DNA of 64,000 bases from an uncultured Eubacteriales bacterium (lineage in GTDB: Bacteria > Bacillota > Clostridia > Oscillospirales > Acutalibacteraceae), in NCBI GenBank assembly GCA_934457115.1, contig CAKSHI010000001.1, positions 1 to 64,000 of the forward strand, in the 5' to 3' direction. This document shows, one piece after another, positions 8,502 to 16,787 of the stretch; positions within the stretch are counted from its first letter, which is position 1, and the number at the start of each line of letters is the position of its first letter. The position numbers and the translations under genes are program-made. The notes beneath the pieces are model-generated. The model made no database searches, had not been told where the DNA came from, and saw nothing but the letters and a program-made list of their open reading frames with translations.

Positions 8502-8524
8502 TATAAAATTTTAATTTAAGTTAG
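8482..8524 (-). terminator. Terminator of ilvE, overlapping the tRNA-Ser promoter
   Basis: 11-bp inverted repeat CTAACTTAAAT (8514-8524 read on minus) / ATTTAAGTTAG (8486-8496) followed by TTTT on the minus strand, 36 nt past the ilvE stop. The loop and 3' arm contain the -35 and spacer of the tRNA-Ser promoter. Confidence 0.65.
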
Positions 8525-8560
8525 TTTGATATTTTCAAGACTAAAAATCTTATAATTTTT

Positions 8561-9628
8561 CTAAATGATACGCAAGGTCCAACCCATATTATCTCTCAAT
8601 TCACCGGATTGAACAGCAGTTATATTTTTATATAACCTTTTAGCTATCTTTCCAACTTGATTATCATTTATAATTAGATTTCTGCTGCCGATGCTTATCT
8701 TACCTATAGGGGAAATGGTATGATATGTATCACTTGCAAAAACCTCTTTCAAACATCCGTCTATGGAAGCTCTTTCAATTTCGTTTATTGATATTCTTCT
8801 CTCTTCAACCTTATATCCCCATGCTTCAAGCATTTCAATCACAGAAGCTCTTGTTATCCCGGGGAATACAGACCCTTGAAGTTCAGGCGTTATAATTTTA
8901 TCGTCAATTACAAAGAAAGCATTCATATCGCCTATACCCTCGACAAATTTTCTATCTACTCCATCAAGCCACATAACATGGTCAAAACCTTCGTCTAAGG
9001 CATTTCCTTCAGCTTTTAATGACATTGCACAATTAATCCCGGATTTTACTTGTCCTAGTCCACCCCTAACATTTCTAAAGAAGGACTCCTCTACCTTTAC
9101 GTTTATTGGTTTAATTGAATCAGTAGGTTCTCCTCCAAACGGGGAACAAATAACGCATAATTTAAACTCATTCGAGAAATAGGAGCCTATTGAGCTCTCA
9201 GTTGCAAAAATAAACGTGCGTATATACAAAGCAGAATTTTTGGTATTTGGTATCCAGTTTCTATCTATAAGTACAAGTTCTTTGACAGCCTCAAGCAATA
9301 AATCCTCATCTATTCTTGGAATACATAATCTAGAACATGATTCATTCATTCTTTTAATAATTTTCTTTGGTCTAAACAACAATATACCATTATTAGATTT
9401 ATACGCCTTTATATCTTCAAACACTTGCTGGGCATAATGAAAACACATAGCAGACGGATCAAGAGATATAGGTGCATATGGAACTATCTTAGGATTATTC
9501 CAACCCTTTGACTTGTTATACTCCATTAAAAACATATGGTCTGTAAATATCTTGCCAAAACTTACAACATTTTCCCATTCCGGCACTCTCTTTGGATTGT
9601 TAGTTTTTATTACTTCTATGATGCTCAT
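8561..9628 (-). CDS. ilvE: Branched-chain amino acid aminotransferase
   Basis: 355 residues, normal for the family. Transfers the amino group between glutamate and the keto acids of Val, Leu and Ile using PLP (fold type IV). Visible signatures: the substrate-side stretch CFHYAQQVFEDIKAY (62-76), the PLP lysine K195 in GQVKSGINCAMSL, the acidic WLDGVDRKFVEGIGDMN motif, and the PLP phosphate-binding GSVFPGITRASV. The lysine context (VKSGIN) is slightly off the usual AKxGGNY. ATG at 9628 with RBS AAAGGAAG. Single-gene unit with its own promoter and terminator; no ilv or leu genes are nearby. It could serve synthesis or fermentative breakdown. Confidence 0.92.
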   Translation of the reverse strand: MSIIEVIKTNNPKRVPEWENVVSFGKIFTDHMFLMEYNKSKGWNNPKIVPYAPISLDPSAMCFHYAQQVFEDIKAYKSNNGILLFRPKKIIKRMNESCSRLCIPRIDEDLLLEAVKELVLIDRNWIPNTKNSALYIRTFIFATESSIGSYFSNEFKLCVICSPFGGEPTDSIKPINVKVEESFFRNVRGGLGQVKSGINCAMSLKAEGNALDEGFDHVMWLDGVDRKFVEGIGDMNAFFVIDDKIITPELQGSVFPGITRASVIEMLEAWGYKVEERRISINEIERASIDGCLKEVFASDTYHTISPIGKISIGSRNLIINDNQVGKIAKRLYKNITAVQSGELRDNMGWTLRII

Positions 9629-9661
9629 AGATACGACTTCCTTTCAACACTTATAAAGAAT

Positions 9662-9690
9662 ATTGTACCATTAGAAGAAATGTTTTTCAA
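9662..9690 (-). promoter_or_regulatory. Promoter of ilvE
   Basis: TTGAAA (9685-9690), 17-nt spacer, TACAAT (9662-9667) with TGG before it (extended -10). No T-box leader or antiterminator is visible between it and the start codon. Confidence 0.65.
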
Positions 9691-9740
9691 GTTAGGAAAT
9701 CATTTAAAAAATATGCAATAAAAATTAGTTTTATAAGATA

Positions 9741-9770
9741 AAGGTCACCTCCAAAACCTGAGGTGACCTT
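9741..9770 (-). terminator. Terminator of rubrerythrin gene
   Basis: AAGGTCACCTC / GAGGTGACCTT stem with a short loop, about 40 nt past the rubrerythrin stop codon on the minus strand. Confidence 0.7.
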
Positions 9771-9809
9771 ATCTTTGATTAATGACCGCATTAATGTTTT
9801 ACTATAAAA

Positions 9810-10343
9810 TTAATAATTCTTTGGTGCAATCTCAAAGTAAGACCTTGGGTGATTGCAGACAGGGCATACTTCAGGAGCTTCTTCACCTACGTGTATATGG
9901 CCGCAATTAGTACATTTCCATATAACAATGCTTCCCTTTTTAAATACGGAACCATCTTTAATATTATTTAAAAGGTCCCTATATCTTTCCTCATGTTCCT
10001 TTTCTATTTTTGCAACGCCTTCAAAAAGATATCCTATTTCATCAAACCCCTCTTGATAAGCTTCCTTTGCAAATCGAGCATACATATCTACCCATTCATA
10101 ATTTTCTCCTTGGGCTGCAGCCAAAAGATTTTCTTCAGTAGAACCAATACCGTTTAAAAGTTTAAACCAAATCTTTGCATGCTCTTTTTCGTTGTTAGCA
10201 GTTTCTTCAAATAGACTTGCTATTTGATTATAGCCCTCTTTTTTAGCTTTTGAAGCAAAATATGTATATTTATTCCTTGCTTGAGACTCTCCTGCAAATG
10301 CTGCAAGTAGGTTTTTCTCAGTTTTGCTTCCCTTTAAATCCAT
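9810..10343 (-). CDS. rbr: Rubrerythrin
   Basis: 177 residues. Peroxide-reducing non-heme diiron protein used by anaerobes for oxidative-stress defence in the cytoplasm. The N-terminal ferritin-like four-helix domain has GESQARNKY (E19), EKEH (52-55) and the second EKEHEERYRDL. The C-terminal rubredoxin-like domain has CTNCGH and CPVCNH (about 139-162) to bind one iron. ATG 10343 follows RBS AAGGGAG. Single-gene unit; a PerR site is not obvious. Confidence 0.96.
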   Translation of the reverse strand: MDLKGSKTEKNLLAAFAGESQARNKYTYFASKAKKEGYNQIASLFEETANNEKEHAKIWFKLLNGIGSTEENLLAAAQGENYEWVDMYARFAKEAYQEGFDEIGYLFEGVAKIEKEHEERYRDLLNNIKDGSVFKKGSIVIWKCTNCGHIHVGEEAPEVCPVCNHPRSYFEIAPKNY

Positions 10344-10383
10344 AGTTATTAGCTCCCTTCAAATTTTAAGTTGGTATAATATA

Positions 10384-10411
10384 ATAATAGCAACTTAATA
10401 AAAAAAGTCAA
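10384..10411 (-). promoter_or_regulatory. Probable promoter of rubrerythrin gene
   Basis: TTGACT (10406-10411), 16-nt spacer, TATTAT (10384-10389) on the minus strand. Confidence 0.5.
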
Positions 10412-10432
10412 ATTACAAATACCTTTATAATG

Positions 10433-10475
10433 AAAAGCCCATGCATACAAGAATAAAATTCTATAAGGCATGAGC
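10433..10475 (-). terminator. Terminator of ppdK
   Basis: GCTCATGC / GCATGGGC outer stem and AGAAT / ATTCT inner stem, followed by TTTTC on the minus strand, 15 nt past the stop. Confidence 0.7.
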
Positions 10476-10489
10476 TCTATTATTAAAAG

Positions 10490-13165
10490 TTATACTCGTT
10501 GAGGAACACGAGTTTTATTCAAGTGATGTTTTGTACGTTTTTTATCTTTTATAGCAGCTTGTGCAGCAGCTAGTCTTGCGATAGGCACTCTAAACGGTGA
10601 GCAAGATACATAATCAAGACCTGCTCTATGGCAGAAATCTACGGAAGATGGGTCACCGCCATGTTCACCACAAATTCCAAGTTTAATGTTTGGATTTACT
10701 GATTTTCCTAAATCAGCCGCTACTCTTATTAACTTTCCAACACCGTTTTGGTCTAATCTTTCAAACGGGTCAAATTCATATATTTTGTTTTCATAGTAAG
10801 CGTCTAAAAATTTAGCAGCATCGTCCCTACTGAAGCCAAAGGTCATTTGTGTCATATCATTAGTACCAAAGCTAAAGAAATCAGCCTCTTTTGCAATGTC
10901 ATCTGCAGTAATAGCAGCTCTTGGTACTTCTATCATAGTACCTACTTTATAAGATAACTTAACTCCTGAATCCTTTATAATTTCATCGGCAGTTTTAGTA
11001 ACTATATTTTTTACAAATTTAAACTCTTTTACTTCACCAACCAAAGGTATCATAATTTCGGGCACAATGTTATATTCAGGATGTTCTTTAGATACCTCAA
11101 TAGCGGCTTTTATAACTGCTGTGGTTTGCATTTGTGCAATTTCAGGATATGAAACATCCAATCTGCAGCCTCTATGACCCATCATTGGGTTAAATTCATG
11201 CAAACTGCTTATTACTTCTTTGAGGTGTTCTTCACTTACACCAAGATCCTTTGCTATTTCAGCTATATCCTCTTGTTTGGTAGGCAAAAATTCATGCAAA
11301 GGAGGATCCAAGAACCTTATAGTCATAGGTTTTCCTTCCAACACACGATACATTTCTTCAAAATCGTTTTGTTGGTACGGCAATATCTTTGCAAGAGCAT
11401 TTTTTCTTGATTCAACATCTTCTGCAACTATCATTTCCCGTATAGCCTTAATTCTTGTTTCTTCAAAGAACATATGCTCAGTACGGCAAAGACCTACACC
11501 CTCGGCGCCAAACATTACTGCTTGAGTGGTATCCTTAGGAGTATCGGCATTGGTTCTTACTCTCAATGTTCTTGCATTGTCAGCCCAATTCATTAATCTT
11601 TCAAAATCGCCTGATATTTTTGGAGTAGCAGTCTTTATCCTTTCTCCGTAAATAAGGCCTGTTGATCCATCTAAAGATATATAATCGCCCTCATTAAACG
11701 TTTTTCCTGAAAGTGAGAAATGTTTTTCCTCTTCATTTATAATTATTTCTCCGCATCCGGAAACACAGCAGGTACCCATTCCTCTTGCTACAACTGCAGC
11801 ATGGGATGTCATACCGCCTCTTACAGTCAAGATACCTCTTGCCGCATTCATTCCTTCTATATCTTCAGGAGATGTTTCAAGGCGCACTAATATAACGTCT
11901 TCTCCGTTTTCAGTCCATTCTTTTGCATCTTCTGCGTTAAACACTACTTTTCCGCAGGCAGCTCCAGGGGATGCAGCCAAACCTTTTCCTATAGGATTAG
12001 CGGATTTAAGCGCATCAGCATCAAAGCCTGGATGAAGAAGTGAATCCAATTGCTTAGGATCTACTCTTAAAATAGCTTCTTCCTTAGTAATCTTTCCTTC
12101 ATCCACTAAATCTACTGCAATTTTAAGTGCAGCAGTTGCTGTCCTTTTTCCATTTCTGGTTTGCAACATATATAGTTTACCGTTTTCAATGGTAAATTCC
12201 ATATCCTGCATATCAGAATAATGATCCTCAAGCCTTTGAGCCGTTCTTGCGAATTCCTCATAAATTGCAGGCATAGTTTCCTTTAAATGGTCTATAGGAA
12301 ACGGCGTCCTAATTCCGGCAACTACGTCCTCACCTTGGGCATTCATTAAGTACTCGCCAAATAACTTTTTTTCACCTGTTGCAGGGTCTCTTGTAAACGC
12401 AACACCTGTCCCTGAATTTTCCCCGGAATTTCCAAATACCATAGTTTGAACATTTACAGCAGTTCCCCAGCTGTATGGTATTTCATTCATTCTACGATAA
12501 ACATTCGCTCTTGGATTATCCCACGAACGGAAAACTGCTTTGACAGCTTCCATCAATTGCTCCTTAGGGTCTGATGGGAAGTCCTCACCCTTTTGGCTTT
12601 TATAGAAATCTTTAAATCTTATAATAAGTTCTTTTAAGTCATCAGCATCAAGTTCCGTATCGAGCTTTACACCCTTTTTCTCCTTGATTTCGTCAATAAC
12701 TTTTTCAAACTCAGATTTAGGTAGTTCCATAACTACATCAGAAAACATTTGGATAAATCTTCTATATGAATCATACGCAAAACGTTTATTTTGAGTTATG
12801 TCGGCAAGACCCTCAACAACCTCATCATTAAGTCCCAAATTTAATATAGTATCCATCATTCCCGGCATAGAAGCTCTTGCTCCGGATCTAACGGAAACTA
12901 ATAAAGGATTTTTAGGGTCTCCAAATACTTTATTCTCCATAGATTCAATTTGTTTAAGACTTTGGTAAATTTGATCCTGAATTTCTTCAGAGATTTTTTT
13001 ACCATCCTCGTAATACTTAGTACAAGCCTCAGTTGTAACGGTAAAACCTTGAGGGACAGGCATGCCAAGACTTGTCATTTCTGCAAGATTGGCTCCTTTA
13101 CCACCTAAGAGTTCTCTCATATTTCCATTGCCTTCGGAAAAAAGATATACATACTTATGGTTCAT
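10490..13165 (-). CDS. ppdK: Pyruvate, phosphate dikinase
   Basis: 891 residues. Interconverts pyruvate, ATP and phosphate with PEP, AMP and pyrophosphate; in anaerobes it often works in the glycolytic direction. An N-terminal ATP-grasp domain (KYVYLFSEGNGNMRELLGGKGANLAEM) is followed by the swivelling phosphohistidine domain (GGMTSHAAVVARGMG, near residue 455) and the C-terminal PEP-binding barrel ending at GICGEHGGDPSSVDFCH. I chose ATG 13165 over the TTG six bases earlier because family members start at this point; AGGAGG lies 10 nt upstream. The protein ends in an unusual basic tail of about 20 residues (KDKKRTKHHLNKTRVPQRV) after the normal end. No ppdK regulatory protein gene is adjacent. 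Confidence 0.95.
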   Translation of the reverse strand: MNHKYVYLFSEGNGNMRELLGGKGANLAEMTSLGMPVPQGFTVTTEACTKYYEDGKKISEEIQDQIYQSLKQIESMENKVFGDPKNPLLVSVRSGARASMPGMMDTILNLGLNDEVVEGLADITQNKRFAYDSYRRFIQMFSDVVMELPKSEFEKVIDEIKEKKGVKLDTELDADDLKELIIRFKDFYKSQKGEDFPSDPKEQLMEAVKAVFRSWDNPRANVYRRMNEIPYSWGTAVNVQTMVFGNSGENSGTGVAFTRDPATGEKKLFGEYLMNAQGEDVVAGIRTPFPIDHLKETMPAIYEEFARTAQRLEDHYSDMQDMEFTIENGKLYMLQTRNGKRTATAALKIAVDLVDEGKITKEEAILRVDPKQLDSLLHPGFDADALKSANPIGKGLAASPGAACGKVVFNAEDAKEWTENGEDVILVRLETSPEDIEGMNAARGILTVRGGMTSHAAVVARGMGTCCVSGCGEIIINEEEKHFSLSGKTFNEGDYISLDGSTGLIYGERIKTATPKISGDFERLMNWADNARTLRVRTNADTPKDTTQAVMFGAEGVGLCRTEHMFFEETRIKAIREMIVAEDVESRKNALAKILPYQQNDFEEMYRVLEGKPMTIRFLDPPLHEFLPTKQEDIAEIAKDLGVSEEHLKEVISSLHEFNPMMGHRGCRLDVSYPEIAQMQTTAVIKAAIEVSKEHPEYNIVPEIMIPLVGEVKEFKFVKNIVTKTADEIIKDSGVKLSYKVGTMIEVPRAAITADDIAKEADFFSFGTNDMTQMTFGFSRDDAAKFLDAYYENKIYEFDPFERLDQNGVGKLIRVAADLGKSVNPNIKLGICGEHGGDPSSVDFCHRAGLDYVSCSPFRVPIARLAAAQAAIKDKKRTKHHLNKTRVPQRV

Positions 13166-13223
13166 AAACAATCTGCCTCCTAAAAAGTAATATGGATAAT
13201 TAGTATTTACTTTACATAATTGT

Positions 13224-13232
13224 ATTATACCA
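13224..13232 (-). promoter_or_regulatory. Extended -10 promoter of ppdK
   Basis: TGGTATAAT on the minus strand, about 60 nt upstream of the start codon; no good -35 box 17 nt upstream. Confidence 0.5.
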
Positions 13233-13332
13233 AATGATTACTTATAATACTATAACTTTAATAAATAAATTTCATGAATTTTTTGTAGAATAAATATAAT
13301 AAAAATTCATAAAAATTTCTGCAAATATACAC

Positions 13333-13360
13333 AAAAAGGCCAAAACAAATTGGCCTTTTT
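13333..13360 (-). terminator. Terminator of the yabO-yabR cluster
   Basis: AAAAAGGCCAA / TTGGCCTTTTT stem with a 6-nt loop, 5 nt past the last stop codon. Confidence 0.85.
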
Positions 13361-13365
13361 ACAAA

Positions 13366-13797
13366 TTATTGTTTAGGTGAACCTCTTCTTGAGGAACCTC
13401 CACGTTTATGTTCATTTACTTTTTTAAGATCTGAAATTTTTTCATCACTTGTCTTTTTAAATTTTGCCATCATATCTTCAAAGCTTAAGGGTTCATTTAC
13501 ACGATTCTGTGGTCTCCACTCAGGTTTAGAATTTCTATTTGATCCTTTAGCTGCTCTTTCATCTTCAATTACCTTTTTCATTGAAAGACTTATCTTATTG
13601 CCATCACCAATACCTATAACTTTTACTTTTACCTGCTGATTTTCAGTAATAAAATCAGTAATTTCCTTTACAAACGTAGGAGCTATTTCAGAAATATGAA
13701 CCATACCGGTTTCTCCTCCGGGGAGCTCCACGAAAGCGCCAAATTTCGTTATCCCTGTAACCTTTCCTTCAAGAACCATTCCTATCTCAAGCTGCAT
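13366..13797 (-). CDS. yabR: S1-domain RNA-binding protein (YabR-like)
   Basis: 143 residues. One S1 RNA-binding domain fills residues 1-75 (GMVLEGKVTGITKFGAFVELPGGETGMVHISEIA, then KVKVIGIGDGNKISLSMK), followed by a basic, probably disordered tail rich in Arg, Ser and Gly. Its place right after divIC matches YabR of Bacillus. The precise role of that family is unclear; binding RNA or ribosomes is likely. RBS GAGGAGGA. Confidence 0.85.
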   Translation of the reverse strand: MQLEIGMVLEGKVTGITKFGAFVELPGGETGMVHISEIAPTFVKEITDFITENQQVKVKVIGIGDGNKISLSMKKVIEDERAAKGSNRNSKPEWRPQNRVNEPLSFEDMMAKFKKTSDEKISDLKKVNEHKRGGSSRRGSPKQ

Positions 13798-13819
13798 AGA
13801 AAAAACTTTTCCTCCTCAA

Positions 13820-14140
13820 TTAATTTCCAATAATATTTACAAAGACTCTTTCTCCTTGTTTGGCAAAACCAAGACATTCTCTAGCAATACGCTCTATATA
13901 CGCTTCATTTTCATCCGATTTGGAATCAGCAATACGCTGCATTTCTTCGTTTTTAGAGTCTTGCATAGCTATTTTTTTATTAAGTTCATCTAGATCTGCT
14001 CTTTTATTACTAATTTGGATTTGCTGGCTTACGAGTACAGATACAATATACACACAAAAAGAAAAAATTGCTATCCTTAAAATTATGCTTTTTTTAACTT
14101 TCGCCTTTTTTAGTACTCTCATATTATCCAATACCCCCAT
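13820..14140 (-). CDS. divIC: Septum formation initiator (DivIC/FtsL-like)
   Basis: 106 residues. Short cytoplasmic basic stretch, one membrane helix (ILRIAIFSFCVYIVSVLVS), then an external coiled coil (ISNKRADLDELNKKIAMQDSKNEE) ending with the ARECLGFAKQGERVF motif typical of DivIC/FtsB. It belongs to the FtsL-DivIB-DivIC cell division complex. Start is uncertain: ATG 14140 has AAGG 6 nt upstream and overlaps yabQ by 17 nt; ATG 14122 begins one base after the yabQ stop and is a good alternative (100 residues). Confidence 0.85.
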   Translation of the reverse strand: MGVLDNMRVLKKAKVKKSIILRIAIFSFCVYIVSVLVSQQIQISNKRADLDELNKKIAMQDSKNEEMQRIADSKSDENEAYIERIARECLGFAKQGERVFVNIIGN

Positions 14141-14648
14141 TATTTTCCTTAGATCCGGACTTAAGTCTTGTAATTGAATTATACACCAAAACAAACCTAT
14201 CTTTCAAGTGAATTTTTGAATTATTTGGCCTATGGGGATTTTTAAAAAATTTATTTCGTACTTTTTGACCCAATTTCCTCAATTTATTATATATAGGCAT
14301 AAAGATAACCCTTTTAACTTTGTTTTTTACCTTTCTTAAAAAAGATAATATTGCACTTATTATCTTAATCATAAGACTTCCAACAGTTATATAATATACA
14401 ATAAATCCCAATAACTCTCCTGCCAATATATAAAGTCTTATTTCACCATAATTAAATGTAAAAATAAAAGTAAAAGTTAGAAATGCGCAAACAACAAAAT
14501 ACACAAAATCATACATAAAGTCCTGGATTTTACTTGCGCTTAGAGTCCTTTTCAATACCCAAAATAATGTATATATTAAACCCAGCAACACTCCAAAAAC
14601 AGAAGATGCCAAAAAGATTTGCACTTGATTAAGTAATGTAATTCCCAA
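14124..14648 (-). CDS. yabQ: Spore cortex biosynthesis protein YabQ
   Basis: 174 residues. Membrane protein needed for spore cortex formation in Bacillus. The N-terminal part has four hydrophobic segments starting VQIFLASSVFGVLLGLIYTLF, matching the YabQ domain; the C-terminal third is strongly basic. TTG start at 14648, 12 bases after the yabP stop region, with only a weak AGG upstream, so translation may be coupled to yabP. A sporulation gene that remains intact here argues that the organism forms spores. Confidence 0.88.
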   Translation of the reverse strand: MGITLLNQVQIFLASSVFGVLLGLIYTLFWVLKRTLSASKIQDFMYDFVYFVVCAFLTFTFIFTFNYGEIRLYILAGELLGFIVYYITVGSLMIKIISAILSFLRKVKNKVKRVIFMPIYNKLRKLGQKVRNKFFKNPHRPNNSKIHLKDRFVLVYNSITRLKSGSKENNGGIG

Positions 14649-14659
14649 GCTGTCACAAC

Positions 14660-14941
14660 CTATCTAAATAGTTTGGAAAGAAAGCCACCGCTTGATTGAT
14701 GATTATCCGAGTACGACAGTGAAATGATTTCACCACTTACCTTCAAATCTCCCGAATCGATGCTTAACTTGCTTATATGCAAGTTTTTACCTTTTATTGT
14801 TAACTCACCTAAATCAGTGTAGGCTACAATTGCCTGGTCATCGAAGCTGTCTACATCAGAGACTCCGCTGACTGTTAAATTTTTTCTTCCTTCTAAGATC
14901 AAATTGTGTAAAAGCTTGACCGTTTTTTTCTCTTCTATCAT
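14660..14941 (-). CDS. yabP: Sporulation protein YabP
   Basis: 93 residues. YabP-family domain (LILEGRKNLTVSGVSDVDSFDD, then TDLGELTIKGKNLHISKLSIDSGDLKVSGEI), a small beta-rich protein required for sporulation together with YabQ. Start set at ATG 14941, preceded by ATGGAGG; an ATG five codons earlier overlaps that SD sequence and is less likely. Sits between yabO and yabQ as in Bacillus. Confidence 0.88.
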   Translation of the reverse strand: MIEEKKTVKLLHNLILEGRKNLTVSGVSDVDSFDDQAIVAYTDLGELTIKGKNLHISKLSIDSGDLKVSGEIISLSYSDNHQSSGGFLSKLFR

Positions 14942-15011
14942 TTTAAGTACCTCCATAAATTATTTATAATGATACTTATGATAATAATAGAGAAAATATT
15001 ACCTTACTATC

Positions 15012-15251
15012 TTACAATACGGTATAAAGACTATCGGCATCTTCTTTTTTTACGTGCTCGCTTAGGCTTGTAACCTTTACCTTTAAATTTCTATTGCCTA
15101 ACCCAACCTCAATAATGTCCCCTACTTTAACATCATAGGAAGCCTTTGCGCTTTTGCCATTTACCATAACTCTCGAAGAATCACAAGCACTGTTTGCTAC
15201 TGTTCTTCGTTTAATAATTCTTGACACTTTTAAATACTTATCAAGACGCAT
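15012..15251 (-). CDS. rqcP: S4-domain ribosome-quality-control factor RqcP (YabO)
   Basis: 79 residues, almost entirely an S4 RNA-binding domain (MRLDKYLKVSRIIKRRTVANSACDSSRVMVNGKSAKAS). In Bacillus the orthologue binds stalled 50S subunits and works with RqcH in C-terminal alanine tailing. The signature MRLDKYLKVSRLIKRR and the position before yabP support orthology. RBS AAAGGGTG. First gene of the yabO-yabP-yabQ-divIC-yabR cluster. Confidence 0.9.
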   Translation of the reverse strand: MRLDKYLKVSRIIKRRTVANSACDSSRVMVNGKSAKASYDVKVGDIIEVGLGNRNLKVKVTSLSEHVKKEDADSLYTVL

Positions 15252-15282
15252 TAAAATACACCCTTTCTATAATTAAAACCAA

Positions 15283-15308
15283 CAGCCTGCAGATGTTTCT
15301 ACAGGCTG
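15283..15308 (-). terminator. Hairpin between zinc-ribbon gene and rqcP
   Basis: AGCCTGTAGA / TCTGCAGGCT stem with a short loop, followed by TTGGTTTT on the minus strand. Could end the 15328-15771 gene or attenuate read-through into rqcP. Confidence 0.6.
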
Positions 15309-15327
15309 CAACAGTTCTAATATTTTC

Positions 15328-15771
15328 TTAATTATCTTGTGTCTGATCGTTTAATAGATCCTTAAATTCAGGATCTTCAGGTTCACTGTTACAAGGTTCA
15401 CAACTGCACTCGCCATCCATTTTGCATCCGCAATTTCCGCAAAACTTCATATCTATATCATTTGCTGCCTTGCAGTTTGGACAAATTTTCTTTTTCTTAA
15501 ATTCATTTATTTGCTCATCTACAGCCTTCAATTGATCATAAAGCGAAGATAACGACAACAAAGAGTCTTTTATTTTGTCCTCATTATTAATTCCAAGCTC
15601 TTTAAGGTCATATACAAGCTTACCTAATTTTTCGAGTTCCTTTGAGATTGTATTATTAATCTCACACTCATTAATTTTAAGCTTTGAAAGATCTACAAGC
15701 TTGCCGGTCTTTTCGCCAACCGTATCAATCGCTGCCTTCATATTAAGTACTGCATCCTCAAACATTCCCAT
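15328..15771 (-). CDS. Coiled-coil protein with C-terminal zinc ribbon
   Basis: 147 residues, no specific family recognised. The first 100 residues are helical and charged (KLVDLSKLKINECEINNTIS, then a second helix with LYDQLKAVDEQINEFKKKK). A double-CxxC zinc ribbon follows (CPNCKAANDIDMKFCGNCGC), with four more cysteines (CSCEPC) and an acidic tail. This layout is common in Clostridia as an uncharacterised zinc-ribbon protein. Start chosen at ATG 15771, eight bases after AGGAG; an in-frame GTG nine bases earlier overlaps the SD. Confidence 0.7.
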   Translation of the reverse strand: MGMFEDAVLNMKAAIDTVGEKTGKLVDLSKLKINECEINNTISKELEKLGKLVYDLKELGINNEDKIKDSLLSLSSLYDQLKAVDEQINEFKKKKICPNCKAANDIDMKFCGNCGCKMDGECSCEPCNSEPEDPEFKDLLNDQTQDN

Positions 15772-15827
15772 TATAATCACTCCTAAAATTATTTTATATT
15801 ATACCCCTAATTTTAAAATCAAGGATA

Positions 15828-16787
15828 TTAATCGTAAATTCCTCCACCTATAAACTCTCTTATTAAGGACGTCTTTGGGACAATCCTTGGATTTATAGGA
15901 TAAAACCTTTGAAGTCCTGATAATATTCTTCTTGAAAAATAAAAATATGGGCTGTCTTCCTCAATTGAATTTAATAGAGAAAGCCCCGTATGTGTCAATA
16001 TACATGGTTCATAGATATGAATAGAGTTTATTGTAAGATCACTTGTTCGCTTAAATGGGTCTATATATAAAAACTCACCTCTGCAAACATTATCCCACAT
16101 TCCAAATGTTTCTTTTGCATCTGCCCCTCTATTATTATAATCTCTTATCAGTCTTCTTATAAAGCGTATATCTTTTCTTTCAAATACTTGACCGTTATAA
16201 TCAACTATTCCTTGTTTTACACTTATATATATCTTTAAAAGTTTATCTTCGGGTAGATTTCTTGTAAGAATCGGATTAAGAGCATGGATTCCCTCTATTA
16301 TAGCAATTCCATCCTTAGAAAGGTTGATTTCTCTTTTTTCCTTTTCAGGAGACTTACTATTAAAATTATACCTAGGAACCAAGCATGAGCCGGTATTTAT
16401 CAAAGAGTTTATTACCTCCTTGATTTGGCTAACATCGAGTGCATCTATAGATTCATAGTCAAGCCTCCCGTCTGCTGTTAATGGTGTCTCCCTATTATCC
16501 TTGTAGAAATCGTCCAATGATATTAAGGTTGATTCTTTACCTCGTCTTATAAGTTCATTTTTTATCATATGTGCAGTGGTAGTTTTCCCGCTTCCCGAAG
16601 GACCCGCGAGCATTACAACCCTGCAATCGTACTCCTTAGATAGAATAGAATCTACTACTGATGATATTTCGTCTTTATATTTATCTTCCATGCTCATAAC
16701 AAACTCATTTGGATATTTAGCTGCTGCCTCATTTATTTGTTCCAGCGAAAACACAAATACATTATATGAGTTATTAAAGTTCCTCAT
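15828..16787 (-). CDS. Uridine-kinase-like nucleoside kinase
   Basis: 319 residues. P-loop kinase with Walker A AGPSGSGKTTTA (near 60-71), substrate-site SLDDFYKDNRETPLTADGRLDYESIDALD and the later IIEGIHALNP (Walker B-like). This is the uridine kinase/phosphoribulokinase fold. In many Clostridia the same domain forms the C-terminal part of a larger TGS-containing protein; here it is free-standing with about 50 extra N-terminal residues. It probably phosphorylates a nucleoside, but the substrate is not proven. ATG overlaps the end of hemZ by 14 nt, so it is the last gene of the recJ operon. Confidence 0.8.
   Translation of the reverse strand: MRNFNNSYNVFVFSLEQINEAAAKYPNEFVMSMEDKYKDEISSVVDSILSKEYDCRVVMLAGPSGSGKTTTAHMIKNELIRRGKESTLISLDDFYKDNRETPLTADGRLDYESIDALDVSQIKEVINSLINTGSCLVPRYNFNSKSPEKEKREINLSKDGIAIIEGIHALNPILTRNLPEDKLLKIYISVKQGIVDYNGQVFERKDIRFIRRLIRDYNNRGADAKETFGMWDNVCRGEFLYIDPFKRTSDLTINSIHIYEPCILTHTGLSLLNSIEEDSPYFYFSRRILSGLQRFYPINPRIVPKTSLIREFIGGGIYD

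Noticed and set aside
9629..9700. T-box or attenuator before ilvE
   Set aside because: The promoter lies about 30 nt from the start codon; there is no room for a leader structure.
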